NCBI GenBank assembly: GCA_934477125.1
Contig: CAKSOL010000004.1
Coordinates: forward strand, 149,181 to 213,180
Direction of reading: 5' to 3'
Length of the DNA: 64,000 nt
Origin: an uncultured Eubacteriales bacterium
GTDB taxonomy: Bacteria; Bacillota; Clostridia; Oscillospirales; Acutalibacteraceae
The position numbers were made by a program, and so were the translations under genes. Shown in pieces: positions 7,912-17,203 of the stretch (the first letter of the stretch is position 1; each line of letters begins with the position of its first letter). Under the pieces are notes generated by a model. It worked only from the letters and a program-made list of their open reading frames with translations. It was not told the origin of the DNA and ran no database searches.

Positions 7912-8940
7912 TTAAAGCGTATCCGCTATATCGAGTATCAGGCGCTCGGTTTTTTCCCAGCCGAGGCAGGGGTCGGTTATCGACTGACCGAAAACGTGGT
8001 CCCCGATTTTCTGCGCCCCGTCAACAAGGTAGCTTTCTATCATAAGCCCCTTGACGAGCGAGCGGATTTCCGGATTATGGCGGCGGCTGTGAACAACGTC
8101 CTTGGCAATGCGTATCTGCTCCAAAAACTGCTTGCCGGAGTTCGCGTGGTTGCAGTCTACTATCGCAGCCGGGTTTTTAAGCCCCGATTCGCAGTAGAGA
8201 GAGTTCAGCTCCAGCAAATCCTCATAATGATAATTTGAAACGCAGCGTCCCGAAAAATCAACATAGCCGCGCAGTATCGCGTGGGCGTACTCATTTCCCC
8301 GGCTGCGCACCTCCCAGCCGCGGTAAATAAAGGTGTGGCTGTGCTGAGCGGCGGTTATCGAGTTCATCATAATCGAAAGGTCGCCGCCGGTCGGGTTTTT
8401 CATTCCGACAGGGATGCCGAGTCCGCTTGCGGTCAGGCGGTGCTGCTGATTTTCAACCGACCTCGCCCCTACCGCGACATAGGCGAGCAGGTCGGAAAGG
8501 TAGCGGTGGTTTTCGGGATAGAGCATTTCGTCCGCGCAGGTAAAGCCGAAGTCCCTCAGAGCGCTCATATGCAAATCCCTGATAGCTAAAATTCCCTCAA
8601 GCATATTCGGCTTTTCGTCCGGATGAGGCTGATGCAGCATACCCTTATAGCCGGCGCCCGTCGTTCGCGGCTTGTTGGTATATATCCTCGGAATAATCAG
8701 GATTTTATCCCGAACCTTATCGGCAGCCGGACGCAGGCGGGAGATATATTCGAGAACCGGCTCGCGGCTTTCGGCGGAGCAGGGACCGATTATCAGCAGG
8801 AATTTATCGGATTCGCCCTTAAAAACTGCGGCAATCTCCTCATCGCGCCCGCGTTTTATTTTTTCCATTTCCTCCGACAGCGGATAGCGGTTTTTTATCT
8901 GCTGAGGAATCGGCAGCTTCCTTTTAAATTCAAGATCCAT
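7912..8940 (-). CDS. aroF: 3-deoxy-7-phosphoheptulonate synthase (DAHP synthase, AroFGH type)
   Basis: This enzyme condenses phosphoenolpyruvate and erythrose 4-phosphate, the first step of the shikimate pathway. The 342-residue protein is of the E. coli AroF/G/H type. It shows the IGPCSAES motif (about residues 51-58), PRIYTNKPRTTGAGYKG, the KNPTGGDL segment, DCNHANSGK and the ESYLVDGAQ metal-binding region. It is the last gene of the operon and its ATG lies a few bases after the tyrA stop. Family members are usually feedback-inhibited by an aromatic amino acid; which one cannot be read here. A terminator follows. Confidence 0.95.
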   Translation of the reverse strand: MDLEFKRKLPIPQQIKNRYPLSEEMEKIKRGRDEEIAAVFKGESDKFLLIIGPCSAESREPVLEYISRLRPAADKVRDKILIIPRIYTNKPRTTGAGYKGMLHQPHPDEKPNMLEGILAIRDLHMSALRDFGFTCADEMLYPENHRYLSDLLAYVAVGARSVENQQHRLTASGLGIPVGMKNPTGGDLSIMMNSITAAQHSHTFIYRGWEVRSRGNEYAHAILRGYVDFSGRCVSNYHYEDLLELNSLYCESGLKNPAAIVDCNHANSGKQFLEQIRIAKDVVHSRRHNPEIRSLVKGLMIESYLVDGAQKIGDHVFGQSITDPCLGWEKTERLILDIADTL

Positions 8941-8941
8941 T

Positions 8942-9844
8942 TCATTCTACCTCTTTTTCGCTTTCGGTCTGCGGCTTTGCCGCCGGTTTATCAAATCTCG
9001 CGCGGCGTTCGGTTGAGCAGCGCATCATTTTGCGCATACCCTCGCGGTCGTCATTGAGTATACAGGTGTATAGACAGTTGAACGCCGATTTGAAGGCGTC
9101 CATTTCTTTCAGCAGCGCCTTGCGGTTGAGCAGGAACAGCTCGCTCCACATATCGTCGTTTATACGGGCAATCCGGGTAAGGTCGCGGAAGGAATCGCCG
9201 GTATAATGCTCAAGACCGGGGGTATCGTTTGCGCACATAAGCGACACGGCGATACAATGGGTAAGCTGAGAGAGAAAGGCTATCATTTCGTCGTGAGCCG
9301 CAGGGGTAAGCCGGGAAACATCGGCAAAGCCAAGCTCGCGCCCCAGCTCCTCGCAAAGCTCAATCGCGCCCTGAGAATTTTTTTCGGTCGGGACAACGAT
9401 ATAATTAGCGCCCTCAAAAATGCGTTTATCGGCATTGCGGACGCCGTATACCTCGCGCCCTGCCATCGGGTGGGCGGCGATAAATTCAACATCGGGACGC
9501 AGCAGGGACTGGATTTTACCGACGATACATTCCTTAACGCCGGTTACATCGGTTATAACCGCGCCGGGCTTTAAATATTTCTGATTTTCCTCAATCCAGC
9601 TTACAAAAATATGGGGATAAAGCGCCGTTACAATCAAATCGGCGTTTCCGATAAGCCGCGGGTCGGGAAAATCCGCGCCCTCGGCTATCCAGCCGCGCTC
9701 CAGAGCATAATCAACCGAATCCCGGCTGCGGGTTATCGCGGCAATTCTGTATCCCTTATCGGACAGCGCCTCGGCATAGCTGCCTCCGAGCAGACCGAGA
9801 CCGACTATTAAAATGTTCATCTGTTTATTCAGGTGTATATTCAC
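8942..9844 (-). CDS. tyrA: Prephenate dehydrogenase
   Basis: It oxidatively decarboxylates prephenate to 4-hydroxyphenylpyruvate in tyrosine synthesis, using NAD(P)+. The 300-residue protein has an N-terminal Rossmann motif (GLGLLGGS) followed by the helical dimerisation domain, with HPMAGRE holding the conserved histidine region and SQLTHCIAVSL. No ACT domain follows. A GTG at 9844 has a good GAGGAGG site inside the end of aroA, so I prefer it; an in-frame ATG at 9820 has no clear site. It is adjacent to aroA and aroF in the operon. Confidence 0.92.
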   Translation of the reverse strand: MNIHLNKQMNILIVGLGLLGGSYAEALSDKGYRIAAITRSRDSVDYALERGWIAEGADFPDPRLIGNADLIVTALYPHIFVSWIEENQKYLKPGAVITDVTGVKECIVGKIQSLLRPDVEFIAAHPMAGREVYGVRNADKRIFEGANYIVVPTEKNSQGAIELCEELGRELGFADVSRLTPAAHDEMIAFLSQLTHCIAVSLMCANDTPGLEHYTGDSFRDLTRIARINDDMWSELFLLNRKALLKEMDAFKSAFNCLYTCILNDDREGMRKMMRCSTERRARFDKPAAKPQTESEKEVE

Positions 9845-9845
9845 A

Positions 9846-11057
9846 TCAATCAGCCTCCTCTATGGGTATTCCGAGTTTTCTCATATCCTCAAAAAAGCGC
9901 GGATAGCTTTTCGAGACTGCCTGCGCGCCGGTTATAACGCCGCCGGTAAGCGAGCAGAGAACCGCAAGAGACATTACTATGCGATGGTCGTTATGACCGC
10001 TCAGCGGCGCGGACGGGCGGCGCAGCATTCCTCCGGCGACGGTTACGCTGTTTTCCCCGATTTCAACCGGCACGCCGAGCTTTGCAAGCTCCTCGCGCAT
10101 AGCCTCGGCGCGGTCGCTTTCCTTTATTTTAAGGCGCGCCGTTCCGACGAATTTTCCGCCGTTTTTCGCGGCGGCAACGGCAAACATTATCGGCGCTAAG
10201 TCCGGGCAGTCGGAAAGGTCGATAACAGGGGGTTCGGGGCGGCAGAGCGCGCGGAAAAGCCCGCGGTAGACCCGGTCGCCCTGGAGAGTGTTTTCGTCGA
10301 GTCCCTCAACCGCAACCGAGCCGCCGAAAAGATTAAGGCATTCGGCAAACGCGGCGTTCGAGCAGTCGCCCTCAACACGCATTTCGCGGCTTCTAAAGGT
10401 CTGACCGCCGGGGATGCGGAAGGTGCGCCCGTCGAGCCGGGAGGCTCTTACGCCGAATTCCGCAAGGCTTTTTAAAGTAAGCCCGATATAGGATGCGCTT
10501 TCCATATTTCCGGAAACCGAAATAACGCTTTCTGCCGGCAGCCGGGGGAGCGCGAAAAGCATACCGCTTATAAACTGGCTCGAAACGCTGCCGTTTATCT
10601 CGAATTTTCCGGCTTTCAGCGGTCCGCAGACCGTAACGCAGCCGTTTTCCCGGCTGAAAGGCAGTCCCTGCTCCTTGCAGATTTCCTCATAAATACCGAG
10701 CGGCCGCTGCATCAGTCTGCCGCGGCCCGAAAGGGAGACAGGCGCGCCGCTCAAAAGGCTCAGCGGCAGCAGAAAGCGCAGGGTGCTGCCGCTCTCGCCG
10801 CAGTCGAGCAAAGGGCGGCGGGGCGGCGCAAAGGGGTTAAGACCGCCGATAACAACGCGGTTTTCCGATATATCGACCTCGGCGCCGAGACGGGAAAGGC
10901 AGGAAAGGGTAGCCTTTATATCCTCCGAAAAATCGACCCCCGAAATCTCGCTGCGCTCCGAGAGGGCCGCGCAGATGAGCAGTCTGTGCGCCATACTTTT
11001 TGAGGGCGGCGCGGTTATTTTTCCTGCCGCCTTATGGGGAGCTATTCTGACAGTCAT
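9846..11057 (-). CDS. aroA: 3-phosphoshikimate 1-carboxyvinyltransferase (EPSP synthase)
   Basis: It transfers the enolpyruvyl group of PEP to shikimate 3-phosphate. The 403-residue protein shows the expected motifs in order: PPSKSMAHRLLICAAL near residue 18, GESGSTLRF near 87, SSQFISGMLFALP, DCPDLAPI, KIKESDR and GHNDHRIVMS near the end. The ATG overlaps the stop of aroQ by four bases (ATGA). The motif at the glyphosate-contact loop (GESGSTLR) differs from the NAGTAMR form of enteric class I enzymes. Confidence 0.96.
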   Translation of the reverse strand: MTVRIAPHKAAGKITAPPSKSMAHRLLICAALSERSEISGVDFSEDIKATLSCLSRLGAEVDISENRVVIGGLNPFAPPRRPLLDCGESGSTLRFLLPLSLLSGAPVSLSGRGRLMQRPLGIYEEICKEQGLPFSRENGCVTVCGPLKAGKFEINGSVSSQFISGMLFALPRLPAESVISVSGNMESASYIGLTLKSLAEFGVRASRLDGRTFRIPGGQTFRSREMRVEGDCSNAAFAECLNLFGGSVAVEGLDENTLQGDRVYRGLFRALCRPEPPVIDLSDCPDLAPIMFAVAAAKNGGKFVGTARLKIKESDRAEAMREELAKLGVPVEIGENSVTVAGGMLRRPSAPLSGHNDHRIVMSLAVLCSLTGGVITGAQAVSKSYPRFFEDMRKLGIPIEEAD

Positions 11058-11494
11058 TTTTTATCACCGTTTTTTCCGAGAAGAATATCGACCGCGTCGC
11101 AGTAGCCGTCGAATCCGCGCCCGATAATTGTCGCAACACAGGCGGCGCGGATATAGCTTATCTGACGGAAGGTTTCCCTTTTTGAAAGCTCGCTTATATG
11201 CACCTCGACCGTCGGTATTCCGACCGCCCTTACCGCGTCCGGCAGAGCCACGCTCGTATGGGTATAGGCGCCGGGGTTTATTATTATTCCGTCGATATTT
11301 CCGTAGGCTTTCTGAATTTCGTCTACCAAATCGCCCTCATGGTTCGACTGGTAAAAGCGCACCTCTGCTCCGCGCGCGGCGCAGAAGTCCTCAATTTTCC
11401 GGCAGAGGTCGGCATAGGTCGCGCTGCCGTAGATTTCAGGCTCGCGGACGCCGAGCATATTGAGATTAGGTCCGTTTATAACCAGTATTTTCAT
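11054..11494 (-). CDS. aroQ: 3-dehydroquinate dehydratase, type II
   Basis: This 146-residue protein is the usual length for the dodecameric type II enzyme, which dehydrates 3-dehydroquinate to 3-dehydroshikimate. The start MKILVINGPNLNMLG, the FYQSNHEGDLVDEIQ segment, NPGAYTHTSVAL and EVHISEL are all diagnostic, with the catalytic tyrosine in EPEIYGSATY. It overlaps the upstream aroE/aroK gene and the downstream aroA by four bases each. Confidence 0.96.
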   Translation of the reverse strand: MKILVINGPNLNMLGVREPEIYGSATYADLCRKIEDFCAARGAEVRFYQSNHEGDLVDEIQKAYGNIDGIIINPGAYTHTSVALPDAVRAVGIPTVEVHISELSKRETFRQISYIRAACVATIIGRGFDGYCDAVDILLGKNGDKK

Positions 11495-12726
11495 TTTCCC
11501 GCCGCCTTTTTAATCTGATTTAAATTTTCTTCCAAATCGCCCTCGCAGACCGCTCTTTCGCCTGCCGCAAGATAAAGCGGACGGCGCGCGGCGTAAATCT
11601 TTCCGAGCTTTTCGCGGCTGTCGGAAAGAGGGCGGTCGCCGGTTACGGCAAGGCTCTCAAGAGGGCGGTCGACGAATATTATTTTTCCGTTTTCTCTGAG
11701 CGCGCGCATATTTTCCTCTCTTAAAACCGCGCCGCCGCCGGTTGAGATAACCGCGCTCTGGCAGGCGGCAAGCCGGGCGATAACCGCGCTTTCGGCATCG
11801 CGGAAGCGGCTTTCTCCCTCGCCTGAGATTATCTGAGCCGGAGTTTTTCCGGTATCGCGCAGGATTTCCTCATCGGTATCCAGAAATTCAAAGCCCAAAT
11901 CATCGGCAAGCCGTTTTCCGAGGGTCGATTTTCCGCAGCCCGGCATACCTACAAGCACGACGTTTTCCTTTTTATCAGCCATTTTCCGCCAGACGCGGCA
12001 GCAGGTGTCCTCAGGGAGGGTCTGCCCGGTAAAAAGCTCGGCGGCGGCAACCGCCTGGGCAACGAGCATATAAAGTCCGCCCGACGCCGGAATACCGCGT
12101 TCAAGAGCCGAGACGACCAGCGCGGAGCGCAGGGGATTATAAACCGCATCCGCAACGCCGGAAAGTCCGCCGAAACGGGAAATATCCAGCGCGGCGCTCC
12201 CTCTGTTCGGGAACATTCCGCAGGGGGTAGTGTTGATTATGACCCCGGCATCGCTGTGGATCCGGTAAGCCTCGTCGTAGGCTATGCAGTCCGCTTCTCC
12301 TGACCGGGAAAGGCGGTAAATTTCGCGCGCTCCGAGAGCCGAGGCCACAGCCGCCGCGGTTCTTGATGTTCCTCCGCCGCCTGCGATAAGCACCTTTTTG
12401 CCCGAAAGCTCAATTCCGTTATGCTTTAAAAGCGAGGTCATACCGAAAAAGTCGGTATTATAGCCGTAAAGTCTGCCGGAGCGGTTTACAATCGTATTGA
12501 CCGCGCCTATTTTCTCTGCGGCGGCATCTATTTCGTCCAAAAACGGAATAACCGCCTGTTTATAGGGTATTGTAACGTTTATCGCCCGAAAATCCCGCTT
12601 TTTGAAAAATCCGGTCAGCTCGCTTTCCGAAAGCTCGCAAAGCTCATAATCATAATCGAAAAGATAGGAATGAATTTCCTTTGAAAAGCTATGAACAAGT
12701 CTTTTTCCGATACAGCCGTATTCCAT
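11491..12726 (-). CDS. aroE-aroK: Fused shikimate dehydrogenase - shikimate kinase
   Basis: One 411-residue chain carries two pathway enzymes. Residues 1 to about 245 are shikimate dehydrogenase, with HSFSKEIHSYL, NVTIPYK (catalytic lysine), the Rossmann segment IAGGGGTSRTA and a C-terminal AVYNPLRSALV. From about residue 250 follows shikimate kinase, with the Walker A motif GMPGCGKSTLG, the DTDEEI motif, ESRFRDAE and STGGGAVLR. I place the start at the ATG at 12726, which overlaps the aroC stop as TAATG; the longer reading frame begins at a TTG. The fusion removes any need for separate aroE and aroK genes and channels two non-consecutive steps. Confidence 0.94.
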   Translation of the reverse strand: MEYGCIGKRLVHSFSKEIHSYLFDYDYELCELSESELTGFFKKRDFRAINVTIPYKQAVIPFLDEIDAAAEKIGAVNTIVNRSGRLYGYNTDFFGMTSLLKHNGIELSGKKVLIAGGGGTSRTAAAVASALGAREIYRLSRSGEADCIAYDEAYRIHSDAGVIINTTPCGMFPNRGSAALDISRFGGLSGVADAVYNPLRSALVVSALERGIPASGGLYMLVAQAVAAAELFTGQTLPEDTCCRVWRKMADKKENVVLVGMPGCGKSTLGKRLADDLGFEFLDTDEEILRDTGKTPAQIISGEGESRFRDAESAVIARLAACQSAVISTGGGAVLREENMRALRENGKIIFVDRPLESLAVTGDRPLSDSREKLGKIYAARRPLYLAAGERAVCEGDLEENLNQIKKAAGK

Positions 12727-13820
12727 TATTCCGCCAGCCAATCCGTTCCGTATTTTATTGCGAGCATATCGCAGAGAACCAGCGCGGTAAGGCTGTCGGC
12801 AACAACCCGCGCGCGGTGGGCGATAAAGGGGTCGTGTCTCCCGGCGGCGGCAAGCTCGGCGTTTTCGCGCGTTTTAACGTTAACCGTCTGCTGAGGCAGG
12901 GAGATTGTAGGCGTAGGCTTTACCGTACAGCGGAAAACAAGCGGCATTCCGTTGGTTATTCCGCCGTTTATTCCGCCGTTATGGTTGGAGCGCGTTCTTA
13001 CCTCGCCGTTTTCATCATAATAAAAGCTGTCGTTAGCCTCCGAGCCGCACATTCCGGCAAAGCCGGTTCCCTCGCCGAATTCAACCGCCTTTACCGCCGG
13101 AATTGAAAACAGCGCGTGGGACAGGAGGCTCTCGGCGGAATCGAACCAGGGCTCTCCCAAGCCTGCCGGCAGACCGCAGACGGCGGTTTCCAATATTCCG
13201 CCGACGCTGTTGCCCTCAGCCTTTGCCGCAAGTATTTTTTCCCTCATTTTTTTCTCCGCTTCTCCGCTTAAAACCGGGAAAGCGAGAGACGAAAGGGCGT
13301 TTATATCCGCGCTAAGGTCGCCGAACGGGCGGTCGGCAATTCCGGCACAGGCGGCGATATGGGTTCCGATAAAAATGCCCTTTCTGCGCATAGCCGGGAT
13401 AACCAGAGCCGCCGCGGCTACTAAAGGCGCGGTTATTCTTCCGCTGAAATGTCCGCCGCCGCGGGGGTCGGAAAAGCCGCGGTATTTAACAAAGGCGGTG
13501 TAATCCGCGTGACCCGGACGCATTTTATCGGCGATTTCGGAATAATCCGCCGAGCGGACGTCCTTATTTTCTATTCTGATACAGACCGGCGCGCCGGTTG
13601 TAAAGCCGTTATAAACGCCGCTGTCGAGCGTAAAGGCGTCCTGCTCGCGGCGCGAGGTTGATTCCGCTCCCGACGGGCGGCGCAATGTCAGCTGAGAGGC
13701 GATAAACTCCCCGTCCACCGGCAGTCCCGGAGCAAGACCGTCAACAACGGCGCCTATCGCCCTGCCGTGGCTCTCGCCGAAAAGGGTTACGGTCAGCGCC
13801 GTTCCGAGGGTGTTTCTCAT
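12726..13820 (-). CDS. aroC: Chorismate synthase
   Basis: It converts EPSP to chorismate with reduced FMN. The 364-residue protein starts MRNTLGTALTVTLFGESHG and shows the family signatures GHADYTAFVKYRGFSDPRGGGHFSGR (shown partly as RGGGHFSGR), GFAGMCGSEAND and HDPFIAHRARVVAD. It overlaps aroB by four bases and aroEK by TAATG. It is somewhat shorter than many bacterial enzymes at the C-terminus but has all core motifs. Confidence 0.96.
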   Translation of the reverse strand: MRNTLGTALTVTLFGESHGRAIGAVVDGLAPGLPVDGEFIASQLTLRRPSGAESTSRREQDAFTLDSGVYNGFTTGAPVCIRIENKDVRSADYSEIADKMRPGHADYTAFVKYRGFSDPRGGGHFSGRITAPLVAAAALVIPAMRRKGIFIGTHIAACAGIADRPFGDLSADINALSSLAFPVLSGEAEKKMREKILAAKAEGNSVGGILETAVCGLPAGLGEPWFDSAESLLSHALFSIPAVKAVEFGEGTGFAGMCGSEANDSFYYDENGEVRTRSNHNGGINGGITNGMPLVFRCTVKPTPTISLPQQTVNVKTRENAELAAAGRHDPFIAHRARVVADSLTALVLCDMLAIKYGTDWLAE

Positions 13821-14830
13821 AAAGCTCCCGCCTTTCTCAGCTCCTCAAAAAGCTCGTCTGTCGTTATGTCGCTCATTTCATATTTCCCGATTTCGGGTAC
13901 TCTTATTACGGTAAGGCGATTTCCGGCGCACTTTTTATCATGGCGCACAGCCTCGATAATTTTTTCCGGCTCGGCGGAAAACGAAACCGGCAGGTTAAGG
14001 CTTTTAAGCACCGGGACAAGTCTTTCCCTCACCTTTGGCGCGCACATCGGCACCATTCCCGCCGCGACGCACTCGCCGTGGTAAAAATTCTGCATATTAT
14101 TAGCCGTTTCAATCGCGTGAGCCAGGGTATGACCGAAGTTGAGTATCTTGCGCAGTCCGCCCTCGCGCTCATCGTTCTCAACGACGGCGCGCTTTATTTT
14201 AAGCGAACGCTCGATTATCTCGTCCATATGCTCGTCACAGCCGCCCTTTTCAAACAGGGCGAACAGCTCCGGGTCGCTCGTAAGCGACATTTTGACCGCC
14301 TCGGCAAGACCGTTTGAAATCTGTCTTTCGGGCAGGGTTTTCAGCACGTCCGTATCTATAATAACCCGTTTCGGCTGCCAGAACGCGCCGACAATATTCT
14401 TATATCCGGCGAAATCGATAGCGGTTTTTCCGCCTATCGAGGAATCGACCTGAGAAAGAACGGTTGTCGGAATATTATAAAAATCTATTCCGCGCATATA
14501 GCAGGCGGCGACAAAGCCGGCAAGGTCGCCGACGACCCCTCCGCCGACCGCGATTACGCAGTCGGTTCGCGTAAGCTCCATTTCGACCGCCTGTTTAAGC
14601 ACATACAAAAACGACGCGGAGGTTTTGCTTTTCTCGCCCTGCGGCAGAACAACCGTCCGGCTGCCGCGGCAGAAGGAGGCGACCGTTTCGGCATATTCCG
14701 CCGGAACGCCGTCGTCGGTTACAATAAGCGCGCGGCGGGAAAGGTCAAGCAGCTCGCCGGCTCTCGACAGCGCTCCGCGCTCCAGAATTATATCGTAGCC
14801 TCCGCTTTGGGTTTTAACAGGAATAATCAT
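13817..14830 (-). CDS. aroB: 3-dehydroquinate synthase
   Basis: It cyclises DAHP to 3-dehydroquinate with NAD+ and a divalent metal. The 337-residue protein has the N-terminal Rossmann part, the GGGVVGDLAGFVAACYMRG signature and the PTTVLSQVDSSIGGK segment with catalytic lysine. Metal ligands are visible in NGLAEAVK, NFGHTLAHAIE and YHGECVAAGM. It lies seven bases after pheA and overlaps aroC. Confidence 0.96.
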   Translation of the reverse strand: MIIPVKTQSGGYDIILERGALSRAGELLDLSRRALIVTDDGVPAEYAETVASFCRGSRTVVLPQGEKSKTSASFLYVLKQAVEMELTRTDCVIAVGGGVVGDLAGFVAACYMRGIDFYNIPTTVLSQVDSSIGGKTAIDFAGYKNIVGAFWQPKRVIIDTDVLKTLPERQISNGLAEAVKMSLTSDPELFALFEKGGCDEHMDEIIERSLKIKRAVVENDEREGGLRKILNFGHTLAHAIETANNMQNFYHGECVAAGMVPMCAPKVRERLVPVLKSLNLPVSFSAEPEKIIEAVRHDKKCAGNRLTVIRVPEIGKYEMSDITTDELFEELRKAGAL

Positions 14831-14836
14831 TTTTTA

Positions 14837-15925
14837 TCATCTCGCCAATTCTTTTTCGTAGCTGCCGACAACCTTTACGTTGTTGCAGCAGTATTTCAGT
14901 TCTTCAAGCATTTTTTCGCCCTCGGCGCTGTTTATGTTTCCCTCGCCCTCGGCATAGAAATAATAGCTCCAGATAAGCTCGCGGTTGGGGCGGCTTTTGA
15001 GCGCGCGCAGGTTAAAGCCGCAGCGGCCGATAACCGATATCGCGCGGGAAAGCGCTCCGGCAACGTTATTGACCGTGAAAAGCAGGATAAATCTGCCGTC
15101 GTTTTCGCCGCCGTCGCGTTTTGTTCTCGAAAAGACCGCAAAGCGCGTCGTATTGTCGTTTTCCTCGTTTATCCCGGCTTGCAGAACGCGCAGACCGTAT
15201 CTTTCAGCCGCCTCGGCGCTGCCTATCGCCGCAAGGGACGCGTCGCCGCTTTCGGCTACCCTTTTCGCCGCAACAGCGGTATTGACAGCCTCAAGCGTTT
15301 CAAGACCGCGGTCGCTGATAAACTTTGCGCACTGTCCGAGCGCCTGTGGGTGGCTTATAACGGTTTTGATTTTGTCAATTTCCGCGTCCTCGGTTCCGAG
15401 GAGGTTCTGAACAATCGAAATATCGTATACCCCGTTTATAAACAGCGAGCCGGAAAAGGCAAGGTCCATAACCTGACCGACGTCCCCGTTACTGCTGTTT
15501 TCAACCGGCAGAACCGCGCAGTCGCACTCTCCGTTCACAACCGCATTATAGGCGGCGCGGAAATCGGGGTAGGCTATGGCGGCGGCGTCCGGAAAAATGC
15601 GGCAGGCGGCAACGTTCGCGAACGCTCCCTCAACTCCGCTGAAGGCGGCGCGCATACCGTCCATCAGTCTGTGCTGCATGGCGCGGGATATCTCCATATT
15701 CGCCTGCAAAAACCGCACGAAATACGAGCGGTATTCCTCATTTTCGATAAGCGCCGCGTTTTTCGCGATAACCTCCTGCTCGCGCGAGGGGTCGAACACC
15801 TGCAGGCCGCGTTCCTTTTTATAAGCCGCAACCTGCTTTACCGCGTCCATACGTCTGACAAACAGCCTTGCAAGGCTTGCGTCAACCTCGTTTATCTCCT
15901 TCCGCGCCCTTTCAAGCTCTGTCAT
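14837..15925 (-). CDS. pheA: Bifunctional chorismate mutase - prephenate dehydratase
   Basis: It converts chorismate to prephenate and then to phenylpyruvate. Residues 1-85 form an AroQ-type chorismate mutase (INEVDASLARLFVRRMDAVKQVAAYKK shortened here to RRMDAVKQVAAYKK, with the catalytic Arg and Lys). Residues about 90-265 are the dehydratase, with VLPVENSSNGDV and the active-site NDNTTRF. The last about 80 residues are an ACT regulatory domain with a GALSRAI segment and KSRPNRE, the equivalent of the ESRP motif, so feedback inhibition by phenylalanine is expected. The gene overlaps the aminotransferase by four bases. Confidence 0.94.
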   Translation of the reverse strand: MTELERARKEINEVDASLARLFVRRMDAVKQVAAYKKERGLQVFDPSREQEVIAKNAALIENEEYRSYFVRFLQANMEISRAMQHRLMDGMRAAFSGVEGAFANVAACRIFPDAAAIAYPDFRAAYNAVVNGECDCAVLPVENSSNGDVGQVMDLAFSGSLFINGVYDISIVQNLLGTEDAEIDKIKTVISHPQALGQCAKFISDRGLETLEAVNTAVAAKRVAESGDASLAAIGSAEAAERYGLRVLQAGINEENDNTTRFAVFSRTKRDGGENDGRFILLFTVNNVAGALSRAISVIGRCGFNLRALKSRPNRELIWSYYFYAEGEGNINSAEGEKMLEELKYCCNNVKVVGSYEKELAR

Positions 15926-17112
15926 TTATTCTCCCCCCGGTATTCTTCAATAAGCGCGCGGAATGCAGGCAGGGAACGGCGGATTGTATCGCTGTCGAGG
16001 CAGTAGGCTATTCTGACGTAGCCCTCATAGCCGAATGAGTCGCTCGGAACGAGCAGCAGCTCATATTTCTTAGCCCGCTCGGCGAATGCCGCCGCGCTTT
16101 TTTCGGGAGACTTCATAAACAGGTAGAACGCGCCGTCCGGCTTAACGACGGTATACCCCATTTCGGTCAGAGCACCGTAGAAAATATCGCGGTTCTCGCG
16201 GTATACCGAAATATCGGCGGTTTGGTCAACGCAGTCGCGTATAACATACTGCATAAGGCTCGGCGCGCAGACAAAGCCGAGCGCTCTGCCTGCTCCGCAG
16301 ACCGCCGCCCAGACGTCGGCGGCGTTTTCGATTTTCGGCGAAACAAATATATAGCCTATGCGCTCGCCCGGCAGGGAAAGCGACTTGCTGTATGAGTAGC
16401 AGACGAGGGTGTTCGGATAAAACAGCGGAATATACGGCACCTCGGCATCGTATGCCAGCTCGCGGTAGGGCTCGTCCGCGATAATGAATATCTCGCTGCC
16501 GAATTCTTTTTGCTTTTCTTTAAGCAGAGCCGCCAGCCGTTCAATCGTATCGCGGGAGAAAACCGCGCCGGTCGGGTTATTCGGCGAGTTTACTATAACC
16601 GCCTTTGTTTTTTCGTTTACCGCCCCGGCGAGAGCGTCGAAGTCTATCTGGAAATCCCCCTCGCGGCATTTAACGACGCGGAGTTCCGCTCCTGCCTTTT
16701 CGGCGAAAACGCGGTATTCCGGGAAGAAAGGAGCGAGGACTATAACCTCGTCGCCCGGATTTACTATTGCATTCAGCGAAACGGTAAGGGACGCCGCCGC
16801 GCCGCAGGTCATATAAATATGGGCGGCGTCCGCCTCGGCGCCGAAGCAGCGGCGGATATGCTCCGCTATCGCCTCTCTTGTACCGAGGTCGCCGGGAGCG
16901 GAGGTGTAGCCGTGGAGCGAAACGGGGTCGCCTGCGGCAAGGCGTGTTATAGCCTCGGCAACGGCAGGGGGTGCCGGTATGCTCGGATTGCCGATACTGA
17001 AATCGAAAACGTTTTCATCGCCTATTTCGGCGCGGCGCTTTTTCGCATACTCGAATATCTCGCGGATAACCGAGCTTTTTCTGCCGAGTTCAGCCATTTT
17101 TTCTGAAATCAT
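15922..17112 (-). CDS. Class I/II PLP-dependent aminotransferase, probably aromatic
   Basis: This 396-residue protein shows the class I fold: SIGNPSIPAPPAV near residue 45, the cofactor-binding NSPNNPTG, ADEPYRELAY, the catalytic lysine in YSYSKSLSLPGERIGY and a C-terminal VRIAYC. The ATG at 17112 has a CGGAGG site; the longer reading frame into the leader is rejected because it runs through the attenuator hairpin. As first gene of the aromatic operon it most likely transaminates phenylpyruvate and 4-hydroxyphenylpyruvate to Phe and Tyr. Sequence alone cannot exclude aspartate or prephenate specificity. Confidence 0.85.
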   Translation of the reverse strand: MISEKMAELGRKSSVIREIFEYAKKRRAEIGDENVFDFSIGNPSIPAPPAVAEAITRLAAGDPVSLHGYTSAPGDLGTREAIAEHIRRCFGAEADAAHIYMTCGAAASLTVSLNAIVNPGDEVIVLAPFFPEYRVFAEKAGAELRVVKCREGDFQIDFDALAGAVNEKTKAVIVNSPNNPTGAVFSRDTIERLAALLKEKQKEFGSEIFIIADEPYRELAYDAEVPYIPLFYPNTLVCYSYSKSLSLPGERIGYIFVSPKIENAADVWAAVCGAGRALGFVCAPSLMQYVIRDCVDQTADISVYRENRDIFYGALTEMGYTVVKPDGAFYLFMKSPEKSAAAFAERAKKYELLLVPSDSFGYEGYVRIAYCLDSDTIRRSLPAFRALIEEYRGENK

Positions 17113-17126
17113 AAATTTACCTCCGA

Positions 17127-17180
17127 AAATAAAAGAGCCCGCAAATGCGCCGCCCTTTAAGGGCAACGCGAAATGCGGAC
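17127..17180 (-). terminator. Attenuator hairpin of the aromatic operon leader
   Basis: On the minus strand GTCCGCATTTCGCGTTGCCCT pairs imperfectly with AGGGCGGCGCATTTGCGGGC and is followed by TCTTTTATTTT. It stands between the leader peptide and the first structural gene. A repeated block, AAAAGAGGT...CGGAGTCCG, occurs once around the leader start and once on the left flank of this hairpin, offering alternative pairings. Confidence 0.75.
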
Positions 17181-17203
17181 TCCGAAATACCTCTTTTGCG
17201 GCT

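Noticed and set aside
14807..16006. Long plus-strand frame opposite pheA and the aminotransferase
   Set aside because: It is a composition-driven shadow of clear minus-strand genes and shows no recognisable domain.
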